NCBI GenBank assembly: GCA_965267505.1
Contig: OZ254081.1
Location: 682,001 to 746,000 of the forward strand
From: JANQHS01 sp965267505
GTDB taxonomy: Bacteria; Bacteroidota; Bacteroidia; Cytophagales; CCMP332
Reading direction: 5' to 3'
DNA length: 64,000 nucleotides
Both the position numbers and the translations under genes were made by a program. The notes beneath the pieces are model-generated. The model was given only the letters and a program-made list of their open reading frames with translations, was not told the origin of the DNA and did not search any database. Position 1 is the stretch's first letter. Each line of letters opens with the position of its first letter. Shown piece by piece: positions 52,212 through 61,338 of this stretch.

Positions 52212-54325
52212 CCTTTTACCACCATCTCTGAAGTAATGTTCAATGCTTCATAAAGGTGGTGGTCCTTTTTCAAAGCTTTAAACCATTTTTCTCTTCGCGC
52301 TTCAAAAACACTGTCGGTCTCCATTCGGGTTTTGTCAATTGAAGGTGGAGTAATCACAAGATCTTCAATGGTCTTACTGACTTCCTTAAGTTTTTTGGAG
52401 GATTTCTTTTTCTCTTTTTGCCAAGAAACGTAAGCATCAAAGTTCAAGGGGATCATGGTTTTTGTTTTTGCTGTTTTTAGATAGTCAGCATTATTGTTCA
52501 CTTCCTTGAAATAAGGATCAGAATCTACCCTTTTCCTACTGTGGTCAGTCAGAGGCTTCACTTCATCAGAAATGCCGACTTCAAGTCTTTCAAAATTGGT
52601 TGTATTAATTTCATCCCACCGCAAGGCATTTTCATAATCCTTTTCCCCTACTTCTATTTTTTGATAATTATCCGGAAGAATTATATCAGGAGTGACCCCT
52701 TTAAGCTGCGTGGATTTTCCATCAACGCGGTAAAACTTCTGGATGGTTAGTTTTAAAGACCCAAGTGGCTTTAAATACCCATGCCGCCCCTGAGATCGGC
52801 GATCCATTTCTCTGTCAAGGTCCACAAACCTTTGCACAGTTCCTTTTCCGTAGGTAGAAGAAGATCCAATGATCAAGGCTCGATCATAATCCTGAAGTGC
52901 TGCAGCAAGTATTTCGGATGCAGAAGCTGAGAAGTAATTTGTGAGGATCACGAGCCCACCATCGAAGACAACACCTTCTTCTTCATCTCTAAGAATGTAC
53001 GGTGGGCTATACCTGTCTTTAACCTGGACAATTGGCCCTTTATCGACAAACAATCCGGCCATTTTAACTACATCTTGTAAGGATCCACCACCATTATTTC
53101 TCAAGTCAATAATGATCTTTTCAACCCCGTCTCCCTTAAGTTTTTCTACTTCCTTTCTAACATCACCAGCACTGGTACGGCCGTTTGAGCTGTTGAAATT
53201 GGAATAGAATTTAGGTAAGTAGATATATCCGATGGGAGCCTTAGTATTCTGATTTTCCAACAAAACCGACTTGGCATAGGTCTGTTCAAGCTGAACCACA
53301 TCTCTGATAATTGCAATGGTCTTAATGCTCTCGTCAACTTTTTTAACGGTAAGCCTAACTTCAGTGCCCTTTTTTCCACGTATCAGTTTGACGGCATGGT
53401 CGACCCTCATACCCACGACATCAGTTGGCTCTTCATCAGCTTGGGCTACTTCAATTATTAGATCCCCTATCTCAAGCTCTCCTTGTCTCCAACATGCACT
53501 TCCGGCAACAATGTCTGCCACTTTTATATAATCGCCTTTCTGAGATAGTCTTGCCCCTATTCCTTCCAGTCTTCCAGACATTTCAATGTCAAAATCTTCC
53601 TTGTCCTTTGGAGGGAAATAGCCTGTGTGAGGGTCGTAAATCTTTGCAATTACGTCCAGATATGAGGCCAACCAATCTTCTCTTTCCTGCTTAAATAACC
53701 TGTTGAACCACTCCTCATGATTTTCGTAAACCTTCTTTCTGGCTTTTTCTTCCAACTCAGAAAAACTCCTCTGAAGGGAGTCAGCTTTCTTATTATTCGA
53801 TTCTGAAAGGCTATAGGTCCTTGCGAGAGTTGAATACTTCAGATTCTTTTTCCACCTTTTCTCTAGCTCCTTTTTTGTTTGAGCATATTCTATTTTTTTC
53901 CTATCGGATTCAATTGAATCAACATCACTGAAGTCAATAGGACCATCCAATTCTTTTTTGTAATACTCTTCAGCCTCTTTTATTCTCGATTCCAGAATCT
54001 GAATGGTCTCATCCAGAAATGCATACGAGTTTAATTTTATTAGGGTATCAATCTCCAATCGATACTTTTCAAGAGCATCAATATCGGATTGGATGAAGAA
54101 CCGTTTTTGATTATCCAAACGATCCAAAAAATTCTTGTAAACAGTTTTTGAAAATTCGTCATCGATAGGTTTTGGGTCAAGATGACCGTACCTAAGGCTT
54201 GAATAAACTAGTTCATGAAGAACCGTTTCCTTTTCAAAAACCGGAGCAGGAGCTGAACCAGAAATGAAAAGAAATAGCAAGATCCCTAGACCTAAAGGAG
54301 CTTTACAAAAGATGGATCTACTCAT
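52205..54325 (-). CDS. prc: Carboxy-terminal (tail-specific) processing protease
   Basis: A periplasmic serine protease of 706 residues with the Prc/Tsp layout: a DUF3340-like helical N-terminal region (KRFFIQSDIDALEKYRLEID), a PDZ domain (about 245-330, GIGARLSQKGDYIKVADIVA), the S41 catalytic core (about 340-530), and a C-terminal DUF3340 stretch. The catalytic Ser lies in YFSASASEILAAAL near residue 470 and the Lys in SSTYGKGTVQRFVDL about 25 residues later. It trims C termini of periplasmic proteins. ATG start at 54325. Its 3' end overlaps the rhodanese gene by 7 bases. Confidence 0.93.
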   Translation of the reverse strand: MSRSIFCKAPLGLGILLFLFISGSAPAPVFEKETVLHELVYSSLRYGHLDPKPIDDEFSKTVYKNFLDRLDNQKRFFIQSDIDALEKYRLEIDTLIKLNSYAFLDETIQILESRIKEAEEYYKKELDGPIDFSDVDSIESDRKKIEYAQTKKELEKRWKKNLKYSTLARTYSLSESNNKKADSLQRSFSELEEKARKKVYENHEEWFNRLFKQEREDWLASYLDVIAKIYDPHTGYFPPKDKEDFDIEMSGRLEGIGARLSQKGDYIKVADIVAGSACWRQGELEIGDLIIEVAQADEEPTDVVGMRVDHAVKLIRGKKGTEVRLTVKKVDESIKTIAIIRDVVQLEQTYAKSVLLENQNTKAPIGYIYLPKFYSNFNSSNGRTSAGDVRKEVEKLKGDGVEKIIIDLRNNGGGSLQDVVKMAGLFVDKGPIVQVKDRYSPPYILRDEEEGVVFDGGLVILTNYFSASASEILAAALQDYDRALIIGSSSTYGKGTVQRFVDLDREMDRRSQGRHGYLKPLGSLKLTIQKFYRVDGKSTQLKGVTPDIILPDNYQKIEVGEKDYENALRWDEINTTNFERLEVGISDEVKPLTDHSRKRVDSDPYFKEVNNNADYLKTAKTKTMIPLNFDAYVSWQKEKKKSSKKLKEVSKTIEDLVITPPSIDKTRMETDSVFEARREKWFKALKKDHHLYEALNITSEMVVKGH

Positions 54326-54481
54326 ATTTTTGAACTAAAAGAGTATATAATATACCCAAATCATGAAAAAATGGTTCGAAAAAAGACAACCGTTAAAATA
54401 ATACCCAAATTGCTTGAGCAGCTGTAGGTATTTAACAAAAATTTAACCAATTTTCTTTTGCCAACTATTAATACCGTTATC

Positions 54482-54823
54482 ATGAGAAGTCCAAACCTGT
54501 TCACAAAATCTATTGTGGTCTTAACATTCATGTTTTTCTTGTCCTCATTTTCTGCTTATTCTATGCAAGAAAAAGGTTCTGATGTTATGGTTGTTGAAAT
54601 TATTTTTTCTTTCAATGGACCCAAGGATGTTTCTGGAATCTACGTTTCCAAACCTGATGGAACAACCAACAAAATCCCATTAATTGGATTCGTAGGAGAA
54701 GAAAACATCCAAAAGAATGGAATTATCATAGCAAAAGAACTCAAGAAGATTTATGATGAGGGTTGGGAGCTTGAAAGCTCATGCGGTGGGGACAACTCCA
54801 AACGTTACATTTTCACCAAATAA
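54482..54823 (+). CDS. Small exported protein, paralog of the convergent neighbour
   Basis: A 113-residue protein. The ATG at 54482 gives a signal peptide (MRSPNLFTKSIVVLTFMFFL, SSFSAYS); a TTG at 54458 is possible but less likely. The mature 85 residues are unfamiliar: MVVEIIFSFNGPKDVSGIYV, then KNGIIIAKELKKIYDEGWEL and RYIFTK at the end. The same order of blocks occurs in the convergent gene at 54826, which ends 2 bases away. Function unknown. Confidence 0.75.
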   Translation: MRSPNLFTKSIVVLTFMFFLSSFSAYSMQEKGSDVMVVEIIFSFNGPKDVSGIYVSKPDGTTNKIPLIGFVGEENIQKNGIIIAKELKKIYDEGWELESSCGGDNSKRYIFTK

Positions 54824-54825
54824 AG

Positions 54826-55179
54826 CTACTTTTTTAAGAATACCTTGGTGATCATGCCACTTGAGGAAAGGCCACTGGAAACCGAAGTAACTTCGTATCC
54901 CTCTTTAGCCAGTCGATTAAGAGTGGTCACAATAATGTCTCCGTTCTTTTCCTGATTCTCTTCCTTGAACGGTTTGAAAGGAAGGATTTCAAACTCTCCG
55001 TTTCCGTAATAAATATGGATTCCCTTTCCATGATATGATGGTACTTCATAGATCTCCATCATGATATGAGATTCATGATTTGCCTCTTCCTCTTTTGCGT
55101 TAAAAGCAAACAAGTGAAAGGCCAAAGACAGAATTAAAAGCACAAAAAGAATTGATGAACGATTCTTAAACATTTCCAT
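54826..55179 (-). CDS. Small exported protein, paralog of the convergent neighbour
   Basis: A 117-residue protein with a signal or single membrane segment (SSILFVLLILSLAFHLFAF). The ATG at 55179 or 55173 is preferred to a TTG at 55209. The mature part contains HIMMEIYEVPSYHGKGIHIY, FKEENQEKNGDIIVTTLNRL and AKEGYEVTSVSSG, which line up with the neighbour at 54482: the KNG.II core, EG.E..S and a C-terminal FLKK match FTK. Function unknown. The M1 peptidase gene lies 52 bases upstream on the same strand. Confidence 0.75.
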   Translation of the reverse strand: MEMFKNRSSILFVLLILSLAFHLFAFNAKEEEANHESHIMMEIYEVPSYHGKGIHIYYGNGEFEILPFKPFKEENQEKNGDIIVTTLNRLAKEGYEVTSVSSGLSSSGMITKVFLKK

Positions 55180-55231
55180 AATTGTCGATTGTTTGATTGA
55201 TTTCTCCAAAGCAAACTCTATGCTAAAGGTT

Positions 55232-57391
55232 TTATTTTAAACCATTCCTGGGCCATTGATTGTTCTCGGTATCTATATCCGTTGAAACCTCCTGAGGGTC
55301 CAATATGAAATGGCTGACTTCTTTATCTGATCTAATTACCCGGTAGATTTCCTGCGGCTCTTTTCTCCAAACTGTGACAGGATACTTTTTGTCTTCATAA
55401 CTGCCATCAGTAAAGACAGTTCTGATAAAAACAGGTGATGGGATGCCGCCAGGGCTGCTGATCTTTAATTGATAAATATTTTTGGTTCGCTTTCCCCCAA
55501 CAATTTCCAGGCCCTTGTACGAATCCAAAACTTTCTTCATTGAATTGATACTTTCAATGGATTGACCTTCCGTAACCTCTGTGTAAAATTCACCAAATCT
55601 CAATAACGAATCATTGGAGTTAACCAGAATTGAGGAATCAAGAGTCATGGTGATAAGTTTGTCTCCCTCAAGTCTTACCCACTTCACTTCATCAATTGAA
55701 AGGTCTACATGGTCTGTGGAAAAGAACCAAGATCTCCAAAACCAATCAAGATCTATACCGGACGCATCTTCCATGGTCCTAAAAAAGTCTGCAGGATAGG
55801 GGCTCTTAAATTTCCACCTCTCAGAATAAACTTTAAATGCCCTATCAAATGATTCTTCACCCATGATCTGGGTTCTTAGAAGATTTAAAGCCGCTGAGGG
55901 CTGCCAATACCCAGTGCTTCCTTTGCTTCGGCTATTTTCAGCCTCGGTCATGATATTCGATTTTACCGAACTCTGTTTACTCATATAATTTAAAATAGTA
56001 TGTGCAGGACCTCTTCTACTCGGAAATTCAGGGTCCCATTCTTTTTCAGACCGGTATTCCAGAAAGGCATTGATCCCTTCATCCATCCAGGTGTACTTTC
56101 TTTCATTCGAATTCACCACCATGGGAAAAAAATTGTGACCAACCTCATGTATGATCAATCCTATTAAACGATTCTTTATGTACTCGGAAAAACTACCATC
56201 TTCCTGGGGTCTTCTGCCATTGAACGAAATCATGGGGTACTCAATTCCCGCATTTAGCAGATGAACAGTACTGATCTGGGGGTAGGGATAATCAAAAGAA
56301 TAGGAAGAATACGTTTTGATAGCGTGCGCCATAGTTCTTGTTACAACCATTTCCCATAATGGATTTGCCTCTTTTGGATAATAAGACTGAACAAGAATTC
56401 TTTTACCGCCAAGACCCATGCTGCGGGCTTCCCAAATGAATTTCCGGGAGCTGGCGAAAGCAAAATCCCTCACGTTTCGAGCCTGAAACTTCCATGTCTT
56501 AAATTCTTTTGATCTTGTCTTCTCCTTTTCGGTTGCCTCTTTTTCGTCAACTACGAAAAGAGGCTGATCGGTTTTTAGTGCCTTCTTCAGGCTTTTCTGC
56601 TCCTTGGTTGAAAGAACTTCTTCCGGATTTACAAGCATTCCCGTAGCACCCACAATGTGATCTCCTGGTACCTTAATGCTTACATCAAAATCACCAAACT
56701 CAAGAGCGAATTCGGCCTGACCTAAATATTGTTTATTCTCCCAACCGACCACATCATCATACTTGGCCATTCTTGGGTAGAACTGGGCAATCGCGAATAC
56801 AATATTTCCATCCTTTTCAAAAAATTCATACCCGGACCTTCCGTCTACCTTAATAACATCGTTGATCAAGTTGGACCAGGAAATATTGATTCCCAGATTC
56901 TCCCCAGACTTCAATGGTTTTTCCAGATCAATCCTTAGCAGGGTCCCAACAATTTCGTAATTGAACTTTCTTTCAGCATCAAAGTTGATTTCCTGGATAT
57001 TGAATCCTCCTTCAAATTTTGGTCTAAGGATCCTTTTCCATTGCCTTTCCGTTATCGGATCAGAAATAGGCTGGTTTGTCAGATCATGGGCTTCAGATTT
57101 TTCCGATCTGATGTTTTGATCTAATTGGATCCAAAGGTATTCCAGGTCGCTTGGCGAATTATTAAAGTACCTTATGGTTTCTTTCCCCCTTAGAATCTTT
57201 TCATCCTCATCAATCTCAACATCTATCTTATAGTCCGCCCTTTGTTGAAAATAACAGGGCCCTGGAGCTCCCGCTCCGGTACGATAACAATTCGGAGAAG
57301 GGACTTCTTTGTCAAGGGTTCCAAAAAGATCCTGACCAAAAGAAGTCATGGAGGATAAAAGCAGACAAAAGAGAAAAAGCGACTTACTCAT
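55232..57391 (-). CDS. M1 family metallopeptidase
   Basis: An exported zinc peptidase of 719 residues. The ATG at 57391 gives the signal peptide MSKSLFLFCLLLSSMTSFGQ; a TTG at 57418 would add nine odd residues. The N-terminal beta domain (YKIDVEIDEDEKILRGKETI) is followed by the zinc motif LIIHEVGHNFFPMVVNSNER and the third ligand in TWMDEGINAFLEYRSE, near residues 415-440. The GxMEN loop is replaced by NAGIEYPMISF, as in a subset of Bacteroidota M1 proteins, so strict aminopeptidase activity is uncertain. It stands alone, with 52 bases before the small paralog gene. Confidence 0.92.
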   Translation of the reverse strand: MSKSLFLFCLLLSSMTSFGQDLFGTLDKEVPSPNCYRTGAGAPGPCYFQQRADYKIDVEIDEDEKILRGKETIRYFNNSPSDLEYLWIQLDQNIRSEKSEAHDLTNQPISDPITERQWKRILRPKFEGGFNIQEINFDAERKFNYEIVGTLLRIDLEKPLKSGENLGINISWSNLINDVIKVDGRSGYEFFEKDGNIVFAIAQFYPRMAKYDDVVGWENKQYLGQAEFALEFGDFDVSIKVPGDHIVGATGMLVNPEEVLSTKEQKSLKKALKTDQPLFVVDEKEATEKEKTRSKEFKTWKFQARNVRDFAFASSRKFIWEARSMGLGGKRILVQSYYPKEANPLWEMVVTRTMAHAIKTYSSYSFDYPYPQISTVHLLNAGIEYPMISFNGRRPQEDGSFSEYIKNRLIGLIIHEVGHNFFPMVVNSNERKYTWMDEGINAFLEYRSEKEWDPEFPSRRGPAHTILNYMSKQSSVKSNIMTEAENSRSKGSTGYWQPSAALNLLRTQIMGEESFDRAFKVYSERWKFKSPYPADFFRTMEDASGIDLDWFWRSWFFSTDHVDLSIDEVKWVRLEGDKLITMTLDSSILVNSNDSLLRFGEFYTEVTEGQSIESINSMKKVLDSYKGLEIVGGKRTKNIYQLKISSPGGIPSPVFIRTVFTDGSYEDKKYPVTVWRKEPQEIYRVIRSDKEVSHFILDPQEVSTDIDTENNQWPRNGLK

Positions 57392-57513
57392 CCTGATTCG
57401 AATATGATGATCATGCAAATATTAACCAGAGAATCGATTTTTTGCTTCAAATAAAAAAATTACCACTAAATGCTAATATTTTCCATTCGTCATTAAATAA
57501 TTGAAAATGAGGC

Positions 57514-57556
57514 ACCTCCTTATTAATATCAATTGTCAAATTAAAATTTAGGAGGT
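57514..57556 (+). promoter_or_regulatory. Strong Shine-Dalgarno with an upstream complementary segment
   Basis: AGGAGGT (57550-57556) lies 4 bases before the ATG at 57561, an unusually perfect Shine-Dalgarno for this window. ACCTCCT at 57514-57520 is its exact 7-base complement, 29 bases upstream, so the leader RNA could fold and hide the ribosome site. Confidence 0.6.
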
Positions 57557-57560
57557 CAAA

Positions 57561-58745
57561 ATGAAATCTATTTCACTATTTGGGCTTATTGCCCTTATGT
57601 GCGTGAGCACCCTTGCAAATGCACAATCAGTAACAACAATTTCCCCTTCATTTTCAGGAAGCGGCGGAATTTCAATTCACCCCGATGGGTATTTATTAGT
57701 TGCCGATTACGGAGATGCACTCCCCAACGCAAATGGAACACAAATAAGGAAATTGCAATATGATGGGGCTCTTTCTCTTTTTGCTTCAGGATTGCAAGGA
57801 GCTTCTGGTAACACTTTTGCCCCGGATGGAAATCTTTATCAAAGCAATATAGTTGGGGATTATATAAGTAGAATTACTCCCACAGGTACCGTAACCACAT
57901 TCGTTTCTACTGGAATTTCAAGTCCAGTAGGAATCGTTTCTGATGATCAAGGAACCCTCTATGTCGCCAATTGTGGAGATAATACCATACGGAGGGTAAC
58001 TTCTACCGGTGTTTCAACTCAGTATGCAAGCGACCCATTGTTCCAATGTCCAAATGGAATTACGATGGATCAGCAGGGTTTTGTTTATGTTTCCAATTTC
58101 AATGATGGGAATGTACTTAAGGTCGACCAATCAGGAAATGTTAGTGTTTTTGCAAACATTCCCGGCGGGAACAATGGTCATTTAACCTATTCACCTGTTC
58201 ACGATGCTTTATTTGTAACAAGTCATGGCTCGAGCAGTATTTACCTCGTAACCATGAATGGAAATGTACATACCCTTGCCGGGGCAGGTTGGAGAGGAAA
58301 TATGGATGGCCCTGCTGCCAATGCTACGTTTAGCAGGCCCAATAGCATAGCCGTTTCAGAATCTGGAGACACCGTTTTTGTAAATTCCTCCATTCCTACC
58401 TCAAATCAGGGACTTCCCTTGAATCCTTCAGTGGTAAGAATGATTACAGGAGTCAATTTGTTTTCAGCCTTGAATCCTCAATTCGAGGACCAGGACATTA
58501 CTATTTACCCAAATCCCAGCTCTGATCACGTTTATGCAAGAATTCAATCAAGAGGTGCGGGTAGACTTGATATCAGGCTGGAAGATGCAATGGGAAAACA
58601 AACCAATCTGCTGGCCTCAAAAGAATTGAATGAAGGCTTAAATGAGGTAAGATTGGATCTGCCCAGTGAATTGGTTCCAGGGGTTTATTTCCTTTTTATG
58701 GAGGCAGAGAATACGAGTTTACGGAAACGAATAATCGTTAACTAA
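57561..58745 (+). CDS. Secreted NHL/SMP-30-like beta-propeller with type IX sorting domain
   Basis: A 394-residue exported protein with a signal peptide ending near ANAQ. Residues about 25-300 are six-bladed propeller repeats of NHL type (GISIHPDGYLLVADYGD, TFAPDGNLYQSNIVGD, ISSPVGIVSDDQGTLYVAN, CPNGITMDQQGFVYVSNFND). The last 75 residues are a type A T9SS sorting domain (ITIYPNPSSDHVYARIQS, VPGVYFLFMEAENTS). Function unknown; possibly a surface binding protein. The start has a perfect Shine-Dalgarno that can pair with an upstream segment. Confidence 0.88.
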   Translation: MKSISLFGLIALMCVSTLANAQSVTTISPSFSGSGGISIHPDGYLLVADYGDALPNANGTQIRKLQYDGALSLFASGLQGASGNTFAPDGNLYQSNIVGDYISRITPTGTVTTFVSTGISSPVGIVSDDQGTLYVANCGDNTIRRVTSTGVSTQYASDPLFQCPNGITMDQQGFVYVSNFNDGNVLKVDQSGNVSVFANIPGGNNGHLTYSPVHDALFVTSHGSSSIYLVTMNGNVHTLAGAGWRGNMDGPAANATFSRPNSIAVSESGDTVFVNSSIPTSNQGLPLNPSVVRMITGVNLFSALNPQFEDQDITIYPNPSSDHVYARIQSRGAGRLDIRLEDAMGKQTNLLASKELNEGLNEVRLDLPSELVPGVYFLFMEAENTSLRKRIIVN

Positions 58746-58750
58746 AAGAA

Positions 58751-58778
58751 AAGGCCTGCATAACAGGCCTTTTTTTAT
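58751..58778. terminator. Bidirectional intrinsic terminator between convergent genes
   Basis: AAGGCCTG (58751-58758) pairs with CAGGCCTT (58764-58771). T-runs follow on both strands (TTTTTT to the right, CTTTTC on the other strand). It serves the NHL-type gene on the plus strand and the barrel gene on the minus strand, whose stop codon lies inside it. Confidence 0.88.
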
Positions 58779-59500
58779 TTTGCTCCCCCAAAGGTATATC
58801 CGACCGTGAATTGGCCCGTCACGTTATGAAAGTTTGTAAAACGGTAAAGCTGGTTAAACTCATCAGGATATGCCGTTTCAACTTTGTCGACTGTCTCTTG
58901 ATCCAAAACATTCAAGAACCCATAGGTAAATCTTAATCCGAAGTTAAGACCCATATCAAGTTCCAATTCGAACCCTATCAAACCTGCTATGTCGAAGGAA
59001 TTATATTTGTGGAAGTTCTCAATATCGTTTCCGAATTGCGAAAGGAATAAGTTTTTTTCGTTATCCGTACCAGAAAGTTCAGAACTGGTGCTGACCAAGA
59101 AACTTGGTTGAACTCCCAAAAGGAAACTGGATCCTCTTCCATGAAATGAGGCCAGAATTGGGATATCGATGTAACCCAGTCGGTCCTCCAATTCGAGAGT
59201 TGTAAAGTTGGTGCCCCACATACTTTGGCCATCGCCGTCATTGTTAAGGTTGGTGAATTTTCCACCTCTTATGGAATACAACAGTTCAAGTTGTAATCTA
59301 AAGGAGTTGCTTACCGACATTCTTCCATAACCTCCAAAGTGAAAGCCCGGGAATAAGATATCTATCTGATCCGTTTCCTGACCCAAAGGAGCCGTAAGAG
59401 CTGAAACATTGAGACCTGCCCGTAGACCTCCCTTATACCTCTGAGCATAAAGTCCCGAACAAATGAAGAATAGTGCGACAATTAGTAGTGATCTTTTCAT
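58775..59500 (-). CDS. PorT-like outer membrane beta-barrel protein
   Basis: A 241-residue exported protein with a signal peptide (MKRSLLIVALFFICSGLYAQ). The mature part is an eight-strand-type barrel of the PF13568-like family: YKGGLRAGLNVSALTAPLGQ at the start, FRLQLELLYSIRGGKF, and VTGQFTVGYTFGG at the end. The name PorT comes from a T9SS component, but most members have other or unknown roles. Last gene of the murF strand group, 32 bases after murF. Confidence 0.85.
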   Translation of the reverse strand: MKRSLLIVALFFICSGLYAQRYKGGLRAGLNVSALTAPLGQETDQIDILFPGFHFGGYGRMSVSNSFRLQLELLYSIRGGKFTNLNNDGDGQSMWGTNFTTLELEDRLGYIDIPILASFHGRGSSFLLGVQPSFLVSTSSELSGTDNEKNLFLSQFGNDIENFHKYNSFDIAGLIGFELELDMGLNFGLRFTYGFLNVLDQETVDKVETAYPDEFNQLYRFTNFHNVTGQFTVGYTFGGAK

Positions 59501-59532
59501 TGGTATTTCTCGAATTGAATCCCAAAAAGATG

Positions 59533-60813
59533 CTATTCAAATAACTTTTCCAAATTGTAAGCCCTGGATCCCTTAACCAAAACACTTCCCAACTTGATCG
59601 CCTTCTTTTTCCAGAAGCTTTTTAGCTGTTCAAATTCTTTGAAGTAATGAGAGTTTGAAGGAAGGTCCAAGCCTGTAAACTCGTTACCGATAAGGAAAAT
59701 ACTCTCTGGATTACTTTCCTTAGCCAATTCAATTAAAGTTTGATGTTCCGCTTTGGAATACTCCCCAAGTTCTTTCATTCCACCAAGTATCAAATAATGC
59801 GGAGGAGTGAATTCCTTAAAAAAACTCTTCAGGGCCAGTTCCATACTGCTAGGGTTTGCATTGTAGCAATCCAGGAAAATCGTCAGCTCAGCAATTTTGA
59901 TTTCCTGTGAGCGGTTTCCAACAGGGACATAGGATTTTATTCCCTTTTGAATATTCTTGTCCTTAATACCCAGGTGTTTACCCACTGCTACCCCTGCGAG
60001 AATATTGAATGCATTAAAACTCCCCTTTAAATGTGAAACAAAGGTCTGGCCTTCGGGTAGAAGTCTAATCCCAGCCCCTTCTTGACTAGTCAATAGCTCT
60101 CCTTGGATTTCAGCTCCCTTGTTAAACCCAAAACCAATATCTGTTTCACTTTTTAGCTTGATCAGCTCAGTTTGATCATGGAGATAAATTACCTGAACCT
60201 TAGCCCCTTTTGCGTAATCAAAAATTTCCTTAGTGCTTGCCATCACTCCCTCAAGACCTCTGAAGCCTTCTAAATGGTCCTTTCCAATATTGGTTACCAA
60301 CAAAAGGTCGGGCTTAGCGATGTTCAATAAGAACTCGTGCTCTTTCTGATGATTTGCACCCATTTCAAGGATTAGAAATTCCAAATCAGATGGGGCTTCC
60401 AAAATGGTAAGCGGCAATCCTATGTGATTATTAAAATTTCCTCTGGTTGCAAAGGTCTTTCTCTCGGTTTCTACAATATTCTTTACCAGCCCTTTGGTTG
60501 TTGTTTTCCCGTTGGATCCTCCAATTGCAAGAACTGTGGCATTCAGTTCATTTCGATAATCATGAGCAAGTTGCTGCAATGATTCCAAGGCATCATTAAC
60601 CAGGAAAATGTTTTTCTGACCCTCAAATTTTGGATCATCCACTACTGCATATTTCGCTCCCTTTTCTAGGGCCTCCAAGGCAAATTCATTCCCATCGAAA
60701 TTACCTCCTTTTAAGGTGAAGAAAATGCTTCCCTTTTTGATATTTCGAGTGTCGGTAGAAACAGAACCTGTTTCGAGAAATAGCTCCAGTATCTTTTTAG
60801 GATCGTTTTTCAA
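59533..60813 (-). CDS. murF: UDP-N-acetylmuramoyl-tripeptide--D-alanyl-D-alanine ligase
   Basis: Adds D-Ala-D-Ala to the peptidoglycan precursor using ATP. The 426 residues show the three Mur ligase parts: the N-terminal UDP-binding region (GSVSTDTRNIKKGSIFFTLK), the P-loop GGSNGKTTTKG at 98-108 with LEMGANHQKEHEFL and TNIGKDHLEGFRG, and the C-terminal domain (YNANPSSMELALKSF, LGGMKELGEYSKAEH). The start is a TTG at 60811-60813. It lies 2 bases after the DUF6265 gene. Confidence 0.96.
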   Translation of the reverse strand: MKNDPKKILELFLETGSVSTDTRNIKKGSIFFTLKGGNFDGNEFALEALEKGAKYAVVDDPKFEGQKNIFLVNDALESLQQLAHDYRNELNATVLAIGGSNGKTTTKGLVKNIVETERKTFATRGNFNNHIGLPLTILEAPSDLEFLILEMGANHQKEHEFLLNIAKPDLLLVTNIGKDHLEGFRGLEGVMASTKEIFDYAKGAKVQVIYLHDQTELIKLKSETDIGFGFNKGAEIQGELLTSQEGAGIRLLPEGQTFVSHLKGSFNAFNILAGVAVGKHLGIKDKNIQKGIKSYVPVGNRSQEIKIAELTIFLDCYNANPSSMELALKSFFKEFTPPHYLILGGMKELGEYSKAEHQTLIELAKESNPESIFLIGNEFTGLDLPSNSHYFKEFEQLKSFWKKKAIKLGSVLVKGSRAYNLEKLFE

Positions 60814-60815
60814 GC

Positions 60816-61304
60816 TTAGTCCTTATGATAGCTAATACTGAAACTTTCGTAGCCAGCTGAAGTTTTTTCCCATTCTTCAACGACCACAGTTAATTTCCCC
60901 TTCTCTTCATCAAAATGATAGGTTAAGCTCCTGGGTGCGGTTTTGCCTTCTACAAAATTCAAAACCTTGAAATGATTTTTTGAGGACTCAACCATTCCAA
61001 GCTTAATGGGCTCATCTTCCCACCTTTTTAGCTTTTGGTCAAAGTGATTGAAAAAGAAAGTAATGGAGTCTCCTTCCGAGTAAATTGCCATGAACTCCAG
61101 GATCGAATTTTTCCCGTCTTTGCTCAATTGAAAAGTTCCAAGCATCTCATCTCCTTCCGCAGGTGACCATGATTCTCGAACTACTCCACCAAATGCTTCT
61201 CCCTTCCAATTCCCTTGAAGCCACATAAGATCAGAAAGGGATTGAGATTGAAGCGATCCAAAAAAGAATAATGAGAATAAGAACAGAGCTGATTTGTATT
61301 TCAT
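60816..61304 (-). CDS. DUF6265 family exported protein
   Basis: A 162-residue protein with a signal peptide (MKYKSALFLFSLFFFGSLQS). The mature part fits DUF6265: LMWLQGNWKGEAFGGVVRES, GDEMLGTFQLSKDGKNSILE, FNHFDQKLKRWEDEP. It has a lipocalin-like strand order. The ATG at 61304 is chosen; a longer frame to 61352 would overlap the DUF547 gene. Function unknown. In the same strand group as DUF547 and murF. Confidence 0.87.
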   Translation of the reverse strand: MKYKSALFLFSLFFFGSLQSQSLSDLMWLQGNWKGEAFGGVVRESWSPAEGDEMLGTFQLSKDGKNSILEFMAIYSEGDSITFFFNHFDQKLKRWEDEPIKLGMVESSKNHFKVLNFVEGKTAPRSLTYHFDEEKGKLTVVVEEWEKTSAGYESFSISYHKD

Positions 61305-61338
61305 TTCCTTGATTGATTTGAGATATGAAAGTAAAAAA

